A stretch of 32,536 nucleotides of DNA from Candidatus Mediterraneibacter excrementavium (GTDB lineage Bacteria; Bacillota; Clostridia; Lachnospirales; Lachnospiraceae). Shown piece by piece: positions 1 to 7,512 of the stretch. How positions within the stretch are numbered: position 1 is the stretch's first letter; each line of letters opens with the position of its first letter. The stretch spans positions 1 through 32,536 of the forward strand of contig DWVL01000091.1 of NCBI GenBank assembly GCA_019120275.1, in the 5' to 3' direction. A model generated the notes under the pieces. That model was given only the letters and a program-made list of their open reading frames with translations. It ran no database searches and was not told the origin of the DNA. A program made the position numbers and the translations under genes.

Positions 1-501
1 GCAAAGAAAGTGGTCGTATTCGATATCAGCGATGCAAGACTGGATCTGGCAAAGCGTCTCGGGGCGGATGCGGTGATCAATACAACAGAAGAAGGATTTA
101 TGGATAAAGCCATGGAGATTACCGGAGGCAAAGGATACGGCTACGTATTCGAGACGGCAGGACAGGTGGCGACCATGCAGATGGCATTTAAGCTGGCGGC
201 AAATAAAGCACATGTGTGCTTTATCGGTACGCCGCATGAAACGTTGTCCTTTACCCAGGACCTCTGGGAGCAGATGAACCGCAAGGAATTCAAACTGACC
301 GGTTCCTGGATGTCCTACAGTTCCCCGTTTCCGGGCAAAGAGTGGGATCTTACCGCGCACTATTTCGCGACCGGACAGCTGAAAGTGGATCCTTCATTTA
401 TCTACAAAGAGATGCCGATGAGCCAGGCGCAGGAAGCATTCCAGATGTTTAAGACGCCGGGACTTGTAAAAGGCAAAGTGATGCTGGTAAACGAGGATTG
501 A
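1..501 (+). CDS. gatD: Galactitol-1-phosphate 5-dehydrogenase-like zinc alcohol dehydrogenase (C-terminal part)
   Basis: Only the last 166 codons are in the window; the reading frame is open from base 1. This is the C-terminal half of a medium-chain zinc-dependent dehydrogenase: the end of the Rossmann NAD-binding fold followed by the substrate domain. The stretch GSWMSYSSPFPGKEW matches the corresponding segment of GatD, which oxidises galactitol-1-phosphate to tagatose-6-phosphate. The N-terminal catalytic zinc site lies outside the window. A PfkB-type sugar-phosphate kinase starts 29 bases downstream and an aldo/keto reductase follows, so a hexitol catabolic operon is likely. Dehydrogenase membership is secure; the exact hexitol substrate is inferred from the motif and the neighbouring kinase. 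Confidence 0.82.
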   Translation, partial: AKKVVVFDISDARLDLAKRLGADAVINTTEEGFMDKAMEITGGKGYGYVFETAGQVATMQMAFKLAANKAHVCFIGTPHETLSFTQDLWEQMNRKEFKLTGSWMSYSSPFPGKEWDLTAHYFATGQLKVDPSFIYKEMPMSQAQEAFQMFKTPGLVKGKVMLVNED

Positions 502-530
502 TCCCTGTGAGATCAGGAGGCGGAAGAAAA

Positions 531-1460
531 ATGATACTGACAGTAACATTAAATGCGGCGATCGATAAGCGCTATGTGGTGGATGGATTTCAGGTCGGCG
601 AGGTCAACCGTGTGAAGGAATGTGCCTATACGCCGGGCGGCAAGGGACTCAATGTATCTAAACCCGCATCCATCGCCGGGGCGGAGGTCGTGGCGACCGG
701 ATTCGTGGGCGGACATGCCGGACATTATATCGAGGATTCCCTGAAACCCTTCGGGATCAGAAGCGAATTCTACCATCTGGCGGATGAGAGCCGGTCCTGC
801 ATCAATATCTGGGATGAAGTGAACCATGTGCAGACGGAATTCCTGGAGCCCGGATTCACGGTGACGGAAGAGGATTTCGCAAATTTTGAAGAGAAATTTA
901 AAGGCCTGGTTGCGAAGGCGGACGTTGTTTCCATGTCCGGAAGCGTGCCGAAAGGTCTGGACGGAAGGGCCTATCAGCGGCTGGTAAAGATCTGTAAAGA
1001 GGCCGGGAAGCCGGTGATCCTGGATACCAGCGGAAGGCTGTTGGAAATGGGGATCGAAGCCTGCCCGACCATGATCAAGCCGAATATCGATGAGATCCGG
1101 ATGCTCACCGGCAAGGCCTGCGACCATTTGGAAGACATGGTGGAAGCGGCGAAAGAGGTCCACAAAAAAGGAGTGGATATCGTGGCGGTGTCCCTCGGCG
1201 GAGACGGATCCTTTGTGGTATGCGACGAAGGGATCTTCCGGGCGAAGGTGCCGAAGATTGATGCGGTGAACACAGTGGGGTGCGGCGATTCCATGATCGC
1301 CGGCTATGCCCTCGGCATCAGCGAAGGCCTTTCAGTAAAGGAGACACTCAGGAAAGCCAGCGCCATTTCAGCGGCTGCAGCGCTGAGAGAGGAGACAGGA
1401 TTCTTTGTAAAGGAAGATATGGAACGGATCCTGCCTCAGATTAAGATCACAGAACTTTAA
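531..1460 (+). CDS. 1-phosphofructokinase / tagatose-6-phosphate kinase family (PfkB) sugar-phosphate kinase
   Basis: A 309-residue PfkB/ribokinase-fold kinase, full length for the FruK/LacC group. It opens with the typical MILTVTLNAAIDK, carries the GGKGLNVS substrate motif near residue 37, and ends with the NTVGCGDSMIAGYA signature holding the anion hole and catalytic Asp. These enzymes phosphorylate fructose-1-phosphate or tagatose-6-phosphate with ATP. After a GatD-like dehydrogenase, tagatose-6-phosphate is the more natural substrate, but sequence alone cannot separate the two. The ATG at 531 is chosen because AGGAGG (515-520) precedes it at good spacing; an in-frame upstream start at 498 would overlap gatD and has no ribosome binding site. 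Confidence 0.88.
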   Translation: MILTVTLNAAIDKRYVVDGFQVGEVNRVKECAYTPGGKGLNVSKPASIAGAEVVATGFVGGHAGHYIEDSLKPFGIRSEFYHLADESRSCINIWDEVNHVQTEFLEPGFTVTEEDFANFEEKFKGLVAKADVVSMSGSVPKGLDGRAYQRLVKICKEAGKPVILDTSGRLLEMGIEACPTMIKPNIDEIRMLTGKACDHLEDMVEAAKEVHKKGVDIVAVSLGGDGSFVVCDEGIFRAKVPKIDAVNTVGCGDSMIAGYALGISEGLSVKETLRKASAISAAAALREETGFFVKEDMERILPQIKITEL

Positions 1461-1476
1461 TAAAGGAGGAACGAAA

Positions 1477-2490
1477 ATGGGAGAATTCATTAATCCGGCT
1501 ATCGTGCCGAAAGTGAAAGTGTATACCGGCGAAGAGATTCCGGGCATGGGGATCGGAACATTCGGTTCGGACCGTGTGAGTGCGGAGGAAGTGTCAAATG
1601 CAGTGGCAGGAGCGCTACGCAGCGGCTATCGGATGTTTGACTGCGCGGCCTGCTATGGAAATGAAGACCAGATCGGGGAAGTATTCCAGGCGGCGTTTGA
1701 TGAAGGCGTGGTAGAGCGCAAAGAGCTCTTCATCATGTCCAAAGTGTGGAACGACATGCACAAAAAAGTGGAGGAGGCCTGCACGAAGAGCATCCGGGAT
1801 CTGAAATGTGATTATCTTGATATGTATTTCATCCACTGGCCCTTCCCGAACTACCATGCACCGGGATGTGATGTGGATTCCAGAAATCCGGATTCCAGAC
1901 CGTTCAGCGTGGAGGAGTTCATGGATACTTACAGACAGTGTGAAAGCCTCGTAGAGAAAGGACTGATCCGCCACATCGGGATTTCCAATATGACGATCCC
2001 GAAGCTGGAGGCGGTGCTCCCGCTGATGAAGATCCGTCCGTCAGCCTGCGAGATCGAACTCCATCCCTGTATGCAGCAGAAGGAGCTGTTCGACTACCTT
2101 GTAGCGCATGACATCCAGGTGATCGGTTACATGCCGCTTGGTTCGCCGCAGCGTCCGGAACGTGACATCATGCCGGAGGACATCGCGGATATGGAGCAGC
2201 CGGAGATCCGGGAGATCGCGGCGGCGCACAACTGTCATCCGGCGCTGATCTGTCTGAAGTGGTCCCACCAGCTGGGCGCGATCCCGATCCCCTTCTCCGT
2301 CCGTGAGAAGAACTATGTCAGCAACCTGAAGTCCATCACCGAAGATCCGCTGACCGATGAGGAGATGGCGAAGATCGCGACGCTGGAGCGCAACAACCGT
2401 CTTGTGAAGGGACATGTATTCCTCTGGCCGGGCGCAAAAGACTGGCATGATCTCTGGGATGAGGACGGAAAGATCGTAACGCTGGACTGA
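1477..2490 (+). CDS. Aldo/keto reductase
   Basis: A 337-residue NAD(P)H-dependent aldo/keto reductase, cytosolic, with the (beta/alpha)8 fold of the AKR superfamily. The visible parts of the catalytic tetrad are Asp and Tyr in FDCAACYGNE, Lys in MSKVWND and His in YFIHWPF. The C-terminal half carries GYMPLGSPQRPE and the cofactor-binding IPIPFSVREKNYVSNL segment. It starts 16 bases after the kinase behind a strong AAAGGAGG site, so it is the third gene of the hexitol-phosphate operon. It probably interconverts a sugar or polyol with its aldehyde or ketose; the substrate is not readable from sequence. A terminator follows at 2583-2625. Confidence 0.88.
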   Translation: MGEFINPAIVPKVKVYTGEEIPGMGIGTFGSDRVSAEEVSNAVAGALRSGYRMFDCAACYGNEDQIGEVFQAAFDEGVVERKELFIMSKVWNDMHKKVEEACTKSIRDLKCDYLDMYFIHWPFPNYHAPGCDVDSRNPDSRPFSVEEFMDTYRQCESLVEKGLIRHIGISNMTIPKLEAVLPLMKIRPSACEIELHPCMQQKELFDYLVAHDIQVIGYMPLGSPQRPERDIMPEDIADMEQPEIREIAAAHNCHPALICLKWSHQLGAIPIPFSVREKNYVSNLKSITEDPLTDEEMAKIATLERNNRLVKGHVFLWPGAKDWHDLWDEDGKIVTLD

Positions 2491-2582
2491 CGGGTAAGCA
2501 TGATCAAAAGGCGTAATAGAAAGTGTAATAGATAAGCAGATATTATGGTAAGCAGGTGAATAGTACATATACATTGTACGGA

Positions 2583-2625
2583 CAGAATGCACTTTGTAAA
2601 AAAAGCAGAGTGCATTCTGTTTTTT
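2583..2625 (+). terminator. Rho-independent terminator after the hexitol operon
   Basis: Perfect 11-bp inverted repeat (CAGAATGCACT at 2583-2593, its complement at 2609-2619) followed by TTTTTT at 2620-2625. It closes the gatD-kinase-reductase operon just before the next promoter. Confidence 0.9.
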
Positions 2626-2628
2626 GCC

Positions 2629-2657
2629 TTGACAAATGCAGCGGGGGCGTTTAACAT
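2629..2657 (+). promoter_or_regulatory. Sigma-A type promoter of the binding-protein gene
   Basis: TTGACA at 2629-2634, a 17-base spacer, and TAACAT at 2652-2657. The consensus -35 directly abuts the preceding terminator, so the binding protein is an independent transcription unit. The expected start is near 2664. Confidence 0.8.
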
Positions 2658-2670
2658 TAAAGCGTTAGCA
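2657..2670 (+). promoter_or_regulatory. Candidate cre (CcpA) operator
   Basis: TTAAAGCGTTAGCA agrees with the cre consensus TGWAARCGYTWNCW at 13 of 14 positions, differing only at the second base. It lies on the expected transcription start of the binding-protein promoter, a position where CcpA binding represses. Recognised by consensus only. Confidence 0.5.
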
Positions 2671-2690
2671 TTTATCAAGGAGGAGTTATT

Positions 2691-3860
2691 ATGAAAATGT
2701 GGAAAAAGGCAGCAAGCCTTGCCCTTGCATCAGCGATGGTATTTTCACTGGCTGCATGCGGCGGCGGAAGTGACAGCAGCGAGGGCAATGCTGAGGCAAC
2801 GACATTCAAGATCGGCGGCATCGGACCGATCACAGGAGATACGGCAATCTATGGTACAGCGGTGCAGAACGGCATTCAGCTTGCAGTAGATGAGATCAAT
2901 GCGGACGGCGGCATCAATGGTTATCAGATCGAGTATCAGTTTGAGGATGACCAGTCTGATTCCGAGAAATCGGTTAACGCATACAACACACTGAAAGACT
3001 GGGGTATGCAGATGCTGGTCGGCACGGTAACATCCACACCGTGTACAGCAGTAGTTGAGGAGACGCACGCGGACAATATGTTCCAGCTTACACCGTCAGC
3101 TACAGCGGTTGAGAGTATCCAGTACGACAATGCATTCCGTATGTGTTTCTCTGACCCGAGCCAGGGAACTGTATCTGCGGATTATATTTCAGAAAACGGA
3201 CTTGCATCAAAAGTAGCGATTATCTATGACAGCTCTGATACTTATTCAACAGGTATCTACCAGAGCTTTGCAACAGAGGCTGAGGCAAAAGGGCTGGAGA
3301 TCGTAGCTGCAGAGGCGTTTACAGCAGACAGCAGCACAGATTTCTCCGTTCAGATCCAGAAAGCAAAAGATGCAGGCGCAGAACTTGTATTCCTTCCGAT
3401 CTATTATCAGGAGGCATCCCTGATCCTTGCACAGGCTGACAGAGCAGGATTCGCTCCGAAGTGGTTCGGCGTTGACGGTATGGACGGACTTCTTGACGTG
3501 GAAGGCTTTGACGCTGCACTGGCGGAAGGACTGATGTTCCTGACACCGTTCACACCGGATGCAGAGGATGAGGCGACACAGACATTTGTAGCAGATTTTG
3601 AAGAGGCATTTGGTAACACACCGATCCAGTTCGCGGCAGATGCATACGACTGTATGTACGTGATCAAAGCGGCTGCAGAGCAGGCTGACATTGATCCGAC
3701 GATGAGCGTATCTGATATGTGTGAGGCAATGAAGACAGCCATGACAGAGATTACGATCGATGGTCTTACAGGAAAACAGATTTCCTGGGGTGAGGACGGC
3801 GAGCCGTCAAAACAGCCGACAGTCGTAGTTATAGAAGGCGGAGCTTATAAAGTACTGTAG
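2691..3860 (+). CDS. ABC transporter substrate-binding lipoprotein, branched-chain amino-acid type
   Basis: A 389-residue periplasmic-binding-fold type I protein of the LivJ/LivK (Peripla_BP_6) family. A lipoprotein signal peptide (MKMWKKAASLALASAMVF, lipobox LAAC with the lipidated Cys near residue 23) anchors it outside the membrane. The mature protein begins with a Gly/Ser linker, then FKIGGIGPITGDTAIYG, typical of the ligand-binding N-lobe. AAGGAGGAG precedes the ATG. No permease or ATPase gene is adjacent, and terminators lie on both sides, so it is an orphan binding protein that must share a transporter encoded elsewhere. The ligand is probably an amino acid or small amide, not determined. 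The promoter overlaps a candidate cre site, suggesting carbon catabolite control. Confidence 0.88.
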   Translation: MKMWKKAASLALASAMVFSLAACGGGSDSSEGNAEATTFKIGGIGPITGDTAIYGTAVQNGIQLAVDEINADGGINGYQIEYQFEDDQSDSEKSVNAYNTLKDWGMQMLVGTVTSTPCTAVVEETHADNMFQLTPSATAVESIQYDNAFRMCFSDPSQGTVSADYISENGLASKVAIIYDSSDTYSTGIYQSFATEAEAKGLEIVAAEAFTADSSTDFSVQIQKAKDAGAELVFLPIYYQEASLILAQADRAGFAPKWFGVDGMDGLLDVEGFDAALAEGLMFLTPFTPDAEDEATQTFVADFEEAFGNTPIQFAADAYDCMYVIKAAAEQADIDPTMSVSDMCEAMKTAMTEITIDGLTGKQISWGEDGEPSKQPTVVVIEGGAYKVL

Positions 3861-3873
3861 GCAGAGTAAGATT

Positions 3874-3907
3874 CAGGTTGCAGAAAACTCTGTTTTGCGG
3901 AAACCTG
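3874..3907 (+). other. Imperfect stem-loop in the 3' leader between binding protein and terminator
   Basis: CAGGTT (3874-3879) pairs with AACCTG (3902-3907), with partly complementary GAAAAC and GTTTTG inside. It precedes the terminator at 3942 and could protect the 3' end of the mRNA. Function unknown. Confidence 0.35.
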
Positions 3908-3941
3908 CGGTCTGCGGACATTTTACAGAAGAGAAAAAATG

Positions 3942-3977
3942 GCCAGGAAGTCAAATTTGATTTCCTGGCTGTTTTTT
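3942..3977 (+). terminator. Rho-independent terminator after the binding-protein gene
   Basis: GCCAGGAA (3942-3949) pairs with TTCCTGGC (3962-3969), the stem extending inward through GTCA/TGAT, followed by TGTTTTTT to 3977. It ends the single-gene unit. The rest of the 3861-4200 gap holds the stem-loop at 3874, the next promoter and the palindrome at 4101; no gene is seen. Confidence 0.88.
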
Positions 3978-4091
3978 GTGGACCGGTACGGATCAGACCC
4001 CTGTGATCTTTCATGGAGTATGAAAAAAGTCCAACCAGACGGTGAACGCAGTATTTTTACACAAAAAAATCATAATTAGCAGGGGGATACG

Positions 4092-4100
4092 TGGTATAAT
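4092..4100 (+). promoter_or_regulatory. Extended -10 promoter of the DUF5685-DnaJ operon
   Basis: TGGTATAAT is a perfect -10 (TATAAT, 4095-4100) with the TG extension. No convincing -35 is seen 17 bases upstream. Transcription would start inside the palindrome at 4101-4120. Confidence 0.65.
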
Positions 4101-4120
4101 GATTGCACATGCGTGCAATC
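4101..4120 (+). repeat. Palindrome at the transcription start (candidate operator or 5' hairpin)
   Basis: Perfect 8-bp arms GATTGCAC and GTGCAATC around a 4-base ATGC loop, starting immediately after the -10 box. The position fits a repressor operator or a protective hairpin at the 5' end of the mRNA. No regulator is assigned. Confidence 0.5.
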
Positions 4121-4200
4121 CAGCCTGGAGTCCGGGCTGCTCCGCTATGCGTAGATTATACCGGGACCTGCGGCCTGGAAAGTAAATGCGGGAGATTATC

Positions 4201-5040
4201 ATGTTTGGATATGTGACGATACATGAACCGGAATTAAAAGTAAAAGATCTGAATAAATATAAAGCATATTACTGCGGACTGTGTCGTGTCCTGAAAGAAG
4301 ACTATGGCTTTATGGGACAGATGACGCTGACCTATGATATGACGTTTGCGATCATACTCCTGTCTTCTCTGTACGAGAGCGAAGGGAAGACGGAGATGCA
4401 CCGATGCAAGGCACATCCGGTAAAGAAGCGTCCGATGCTGAAAAACGAGATCACATCCTATGCTGCGGCGATGAATGTGCTGCTGGCCTACTATCATCTG
4501 GATGATGACTGGAAGGACGACAGGAAGATCACAAGTCTGGCGGCCAGGACTGCAATACAGCGGAAGGTGAGTAAAGTGATCCGGCAGTATCCGCGGCAGA
4601 GCCGGGCAATCCGGAAGTCTCTGAAGGAGCTCGCGGTATGTGAACGTGAGAACAGCATGGACCTTGACCGGACGGCGGGCTGTTTCGGGAAGCTGATGGA
4701 AGAGCTCTTTTTATACAGAAAGGATGTCTGGGAAGAACAGCTCAGACGGATGGGCTTCTTCCTGGGCAAGTTTATCTATCTTATGGACGCCTATGAGGAT
4801 CTGCCGGAAGACCTGGAGAAGAACCGCTATAATCCATTGAAGAAAATCTATGGGGAAGAAGGGTATGAGGAGCGGATCCGGGAAATCCTCTGCATGATGA
4901 TCGCAGAGAGCACGGCGGAGTTCGAGCGGCTGCCCTGTCTGATAGATGTGGACATTTTGCGGAATATATTGTATGATGGAATTTGGAGTCGTTATAATAA
5001 GATACAGATGAAGAAAAGCGAGGAGCAAAAAAATGAGTAA
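4201..5040 (+). CDS. DUF5685 family protein
   Basis: A 279-residue soluble protein starting [13 protein letters not shown], followed by [13 protein letters not shown] with a CxxC pair; this opening is the hallmark of the DUF5685 family common in Clostridia. No biochemical function is established. The rest is predicted helical with many charged residues and no signal peptide or membrane segment. ATG 4201 is chosen over the in-frame ATG at 4186 because GGGAG (4190-4194) is correctly spaced only for 4201, and the family begins MFGYV. Its last 8 bases overlap the DnaJ-domain gene, so the two are translationally coupled and probably act together. Confidence 0.8.
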   Translation: MFGYVTIHEPELKVKDLNKYKAYYCGLCRVLKEDYGFMGQMTLTYDMTFAIILLSSLYESEGKTEMHRCKAHPVKKRPMLKNEITSYAAAMNVLLAYYHLDDDWKDDRKITSLAARTAIQRKVSKVIRQYPRQSRAIRKSLKELAVCERENSMDLDRTAGCFGKLMEELFLYRKDVWEEQLRRMGFFLGKFIYLMDAYEDLPEDLEKNRYNPLKKIYGEEGYEERIREILCMMIAESTAEFERLPCLIDVDILRNILYDGIWSRYNKIQMKKSEEQKNE

Positions 5041-5713
5041 GAATCCATATGAGGTGCTCGGCGTATCTCCGAACGCCTCGGATGATGAGATAAAGAAAGC
5101 ATACCGTGATCTGACCAGGAAATATCATCCGGATGCAAATGTGAACAATCCGCTGGCGGATCTGGCGGAGGAGAAGTTTAAAGAAGTGCAGGAAGCCTAT
5201 GATACGATCATGCATGAACGTTCATCAGGCGGAGCCGGCGGATATTCCTACGGGGGAAGTTCATCCGGAAGCAGTTCGGGCAGCTATTCCTACGGCGGCG
5301 GATCCTATGGGGGCGGCAGTTACCAGAACGCCCAGCAGGACCCGAGGTTTCAGGCGGCGGTCAATTACATCAACAGCCGGCGTTTCCGGGAGGCGCTCAA
5401 TACACTGGACCAGGTGTCGGAGCGTTCCGCCCTGTGGTATTATTTAAGCGGATGTGCCAATGCGGGACTTGGTAACAATGTACTGGCCAGAGACCATGCG
5501 GCGCAGGCTGTAAATATGGAACCGAATAACCTGCAGTACAGACAGCTTTTAAATCAGCTGGAGTTCAGCAGCCGGAGATATCAGAACAGTCCGTACGGAA
5601 CCGGGTACGGCATGGGCGGATCATCCTGCGGGACCGGAAACTTCTGCTGTGACCTGTGGCTGGCGGATACGTGCTGCGAATGTATGGGAGGGGATCTCTG
5701 TTCATGCATGTAA
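5033..5713 (+). CDS. DnaJ-domain protein with TPR-like region and Cys-rich tail
   Basis: A 226-residue J-domain protein that is not canonical DnaJ. Residues 4-65 form the J domain with the HPD motif at 32-34, the part that stimulates DnaK ATPase. A Gly/Ser/Tyr-rich linker follows (about 70-100), then a helical TPR-like region (about 103-185) likely to bind a client, and a tail with seven cysteines ([18 protein letters not shown]). The canonical DnaJ zinc-finger repeats are absent. The start overlaps the DUF5685 stop by 8 bases and the membrane-protein gene starts 10 bases before its end. A specialised co-chaperone, possibly membrane-associated, is inferred. Confidence 0.85.
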   Translation: MSKNPYEVLGVSPNASDDEIKKAYRDLTRKYHPDANVNNPLADLAEEKFKEVQEAYDTIMHERSSGGAGGYSYGGSSSGSSSGSYSYGGGSYGGGSYQNAQQDPRFQAAVNYINSRRFREALNTLDQVSERSALWYYLSGCANAGLGNNVLARDHAAQAVNMEPNNLQYRQLLNQLEFSSRRYQNSPYGTGYGMGGSSCGTGNFCCDLWLADTCCECMGGDLCSCM

Positions 5714-6234
5714 AGGCAAAGACAGTAGCGCTTGGGGGACTTCTTCTGGCGCTGACAATCGTTTTTATGGCGCTGGGAAGCTTCATTGAGACAAGTACGC
5801 TGTTCCTGCTCGCTGCGGCATCTTTCTTTGTGGGGATCGTGATCCGGGAGTTCGGACTCGGCGCGGGCGGTGCATTCTATCTGGCGGCAGTGCTGCTGGG
5901 ATTTTTTGTGGCGCCAAATAAGTTTTATGTGCTTACGTTTGCAGCTATGGGATTTTATATCCTGGGGATCGAGGCAGTGTGGCGCTGGCTTGCGAAGCGG
6001 CATGAAATGAATAAGAGACATCTTGTCTTCTGGATCGCCAAATATCTGATCTTTAATATTGTGTACATCCCGATCGTGATCATTTTCCGTGATATGCTTT
6101 TTCCGCAGGCGGTGTCGGACACGATGCTGATCATTGTGATCATTGCCGGCCAGATCGGACTTTTTGTCTACGACAGGGCGTACGATTATGTACAGGCGTA
6201 TATATGGGGAAAAATGAGAGGGAGATTCCTTTAG
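5704..6234 (+). CDS. Six-helix integral membrane protein of unknown function
   Basis: A 176-residue very hydrophobic protein with about six predicted membrane helices, beginning [12 protein letters not shown]. No family was recognised. ATG 5704 is chosen because GGGAGGGG (about 5686-5693) precedes it; an in-frame upstream start at 5656 would add a polar, non-conserved-looking extension inside the dnaJ-like gene. It overlaps the J-domain gene by 10 bases in another frame and is the last gene of the operon. A membrane partner or client of the upstream co-chaperone is possible but only inferred from coupling. Confidence 0.7.
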   Translation: MHVKAKTVALGGLLLALTIVFMALGSFIETSTLFLLAAASFFVGIVIREFGLGAGGAFYLAAVLLGFFVAPNKFYVLTFAAMGFYILGIEAVWRWLAKRHEMNKRHLVFWIAKYLIFNIVYIPIVIIFRDMLFPQAVSDTMLIIVIIAGQIGLFVYDRAYDYVQAYIWGKMRGRFL

Positions 6235-6385
6235 GGCAAAAAGGAAGAGCCACATTTCTGCGGCTCAAAGGGGGAAAAAGTTTATGAAAAAGTGTTCTTC
6301 TTAAGAACAATTACAGTATACAAATGAGATGTGTAAAAAGTGTGTTCAGGCTTTGAATGAATTATGAACATTATATAAAAAATTA
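6235..6385 (+). other. Intergenic region without a gene
   Basis: AT-rich spacer between the membrane protein and the riboflavin promoter. It holds a weak stem (GAGCC at 6247, GGCTC about 10 bases later) without a following T tract, and a short dyad GTTCTT/AAGAAC near 6294-6308. No coding potential or clear terminator is seen. Confidence 0.4.
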
Positions 6386-6414
6386 TTGCAATGGCTGATA
6401 AAAAGAGTTATAGT
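6386..6414 (+). promoter_or_regulatory. Promoter of the FMN riboswitch-ribU transcript
   Basis: TTGCAA at 6386-6391, a 17-base spacer and TATAGT at 6409-6414. Transcription would begin near 6421, just upstream of the riboswitch aptamer. Confidence 0.72.
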
Positions 6415-6433
6415 AACATATGTAAAAAGGAAC

Positions 6434-6569
6434 AGATCTTCGGGGTCGGGTGCAAATCCCAACCGGCGGTACAGTCCGCGAACTGCTCACCTGAGCAGCC
6501 GAACCGGTGACCTTCTGACAGAGAGGGAATTCCGGTACCGACAGTATAGTCTGGATGAGAGAAGAGATT
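6434..6569 (+). ncRNA. FMN riboswitch (RFN element)
   Basis: The conserved RFN blocks occur in order: CTTCGGGG and GGGTGCAAATCCC (from 6439), ACCGGCGGTACAGTCCGCGA (about 6462-6481), GAACCGGTGA (from 6501), AATTCCGGTACCGACAGTAT (about 6528-6547) and AGTCTGGATGAGAGAAGAG to the end. The aptamer binds flavin mononucleotide in the nascent RNA. A terminator follows at 6626-6655 and the riboflavin transporter gene lies behind it, so FMN should cause premature termination when flavin is plentiful. A short stem (CTGTATG/CATACAG, about 6579-6597) between aptamer and terminator may be part of the switching region. Confidence 0.96.
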
Positions 6570-6625
6570 TACAGCAGTCTGTATGATGAACATACAGGCG
6601 GCGGTTCATTGCGATCGATGGTTTA

Positions 6626-6655
6626 CCCCGGAATTGTTTCCGGGGTTTCTTTTTT
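6626..6655 (+). terminator. FMN-controlled intrinsic terminator
   Basis: CCCCGGAA (6626-6633) pairs with TTCCGGGG (6638-6645), followed by TTTCTTTTTT. It sits between the FMN aptamer and ribU, the arrangement of a transcription-attenuating riboswitch. Confidence 0.9.
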
Positions 6656-6738
6656 GATCGGATGGGTGGATTTCCGGGAAGACTGCCTTTTTCAGAAATA
6701 ATATGCCGCAGACGCGGAAGAAAAAGGAGAGACAGAAA

Positions 6739-7305
6739 ATGAGTACAGAAACAAACACAGCAGCAGTATCAACAGGAAGACGCACGGCAAAACTGGTGAA
6801 AATGGGAGCAATGGTGGCAATATCGGTTGTTCTTGTATACCTGATCCATTTCCCGATTTTTCCGGCAGTCGCATTTCTGGAGTATGATCCGGCGGATATC
6901 CCGATCCTGATCGGTACATTTGCATTCGGACCGGTCGTAGGACTGATCCTTACAGTTGTTACTTCAGTTGTCCAGGGACTGACCGTCAGCGCATCAAGCG
7001 GACTTTATGGCATCCTGATGCATGTGATCGCTACGGGAGTTCTTGTCATTGTAGCCGGATCGATCTACCGGTATAAAAAGACAAGGACAATGGCGCTTGT
7101 GGCGTTATTGTGCGGCATGGCAGCAATGGCGGTTGTCATGATGGGAGCAAATATGGTGATCACACCGGTCTTTATGGGAGTCCCGGCGTCAGCCGTGTGG
7201 TCCCTGATGCCTTTTATAGTTGGCTTTAACGTCATCAAAGCAGGGATCAACGGAGCGGTGACATTTGTTCTTTATAAACGGATCGCCAATTTCCTGAGAA
7301 AATAA
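6739..7305 (+). CDS. ribU: Riboflavin transporter, ECF S component RibU
   Basis: A 188-residue integral membrane protein with about six helices. The segment EYDPADIPILIGTFAFGP near residues 46-63 is characteristic of RibU, the S component that captures riboflavin; it works with the shared energy-coupling module EcfA/A'/T, not encoded here. ATG 6739 is chosen because AAAAAGGAGA precedes it; the longer frame from 6703 has no ribosome binding site and adds only charged residues. The FMN riboswitch upstream independently supports the flavin assignment. A terminator follows at 7325. Confidence 0.95.
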   Translation: MSTETNTAAVSTGRRTAKLVKMGAMVAISVVLVYLIHFPIFPAVAFLEYDPADIPILIGTFAFGPVVGLILTVVTSVVQGLTVSASSGLYGILMHVIATGVLVIVAGSIYRYKKTRTMALVALLCGMAAMAVVMMGANMVITPVFMGVPASAVWSLMPFIVGFNVIKAGINGAVTFVLYKRIANFLRK

Positions 7306-7324
7306 TATTTTATGGATGAGACAC

Positions 7325-7360
7325 GCCGGCCGGAGGAGTTTATACCCGGCCGGCTGTTTT
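7325..7360 (+). terminator. Terminator after ribU
   Basis: GCCGGCCGG (7325-7333) pairs with CCGGCCGGC (7346-7354), followed by TGTTTT. A perfect 9-bp GC-rich stem with a 12-base loop. Confidence 0.85.
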
Positions 7361-7379
7361 ATATGGTGAAATAAAAAAG

Positions 7380-7408
7380 TTGACAATGTGAGATGATTAT
7401 ATTACAAT
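7380..7408 (+). promoter_or_regulatory. Promoter of the cell wall hydrolase gene
   Basis: TTGACA at 7380-7385, a 17-base spacer and TACAAT at 7403-7408: a near-consensus vegetative promoter. It leaves a 5' leader of about 100 bases before the ATG at 7513. Confidence 0.82.
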
Positions 7409-7512
7409 CCAATCTGTAACATTTTTGTAATATCTGTAATAAAATCGAAATGAATGGCATATATTTAGAAAAGAACGGTTAAAGATATTGCAATGGATCA
7501 GAGGAGGAGTAA

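Noticed and set aside
549-1163. A 204-codon minus-strand frame
   Set aside because: It is antisense to the PfkB kinase gene and has no ribosome binding site or recognisable domain.
6386-6586. A 66-codon frame on the plus strand
   Set aside because: It spans the FMN riboswitch promoter and aptamer; the conserved RNA blocks explain the sequence and no ribosome binding site is present.
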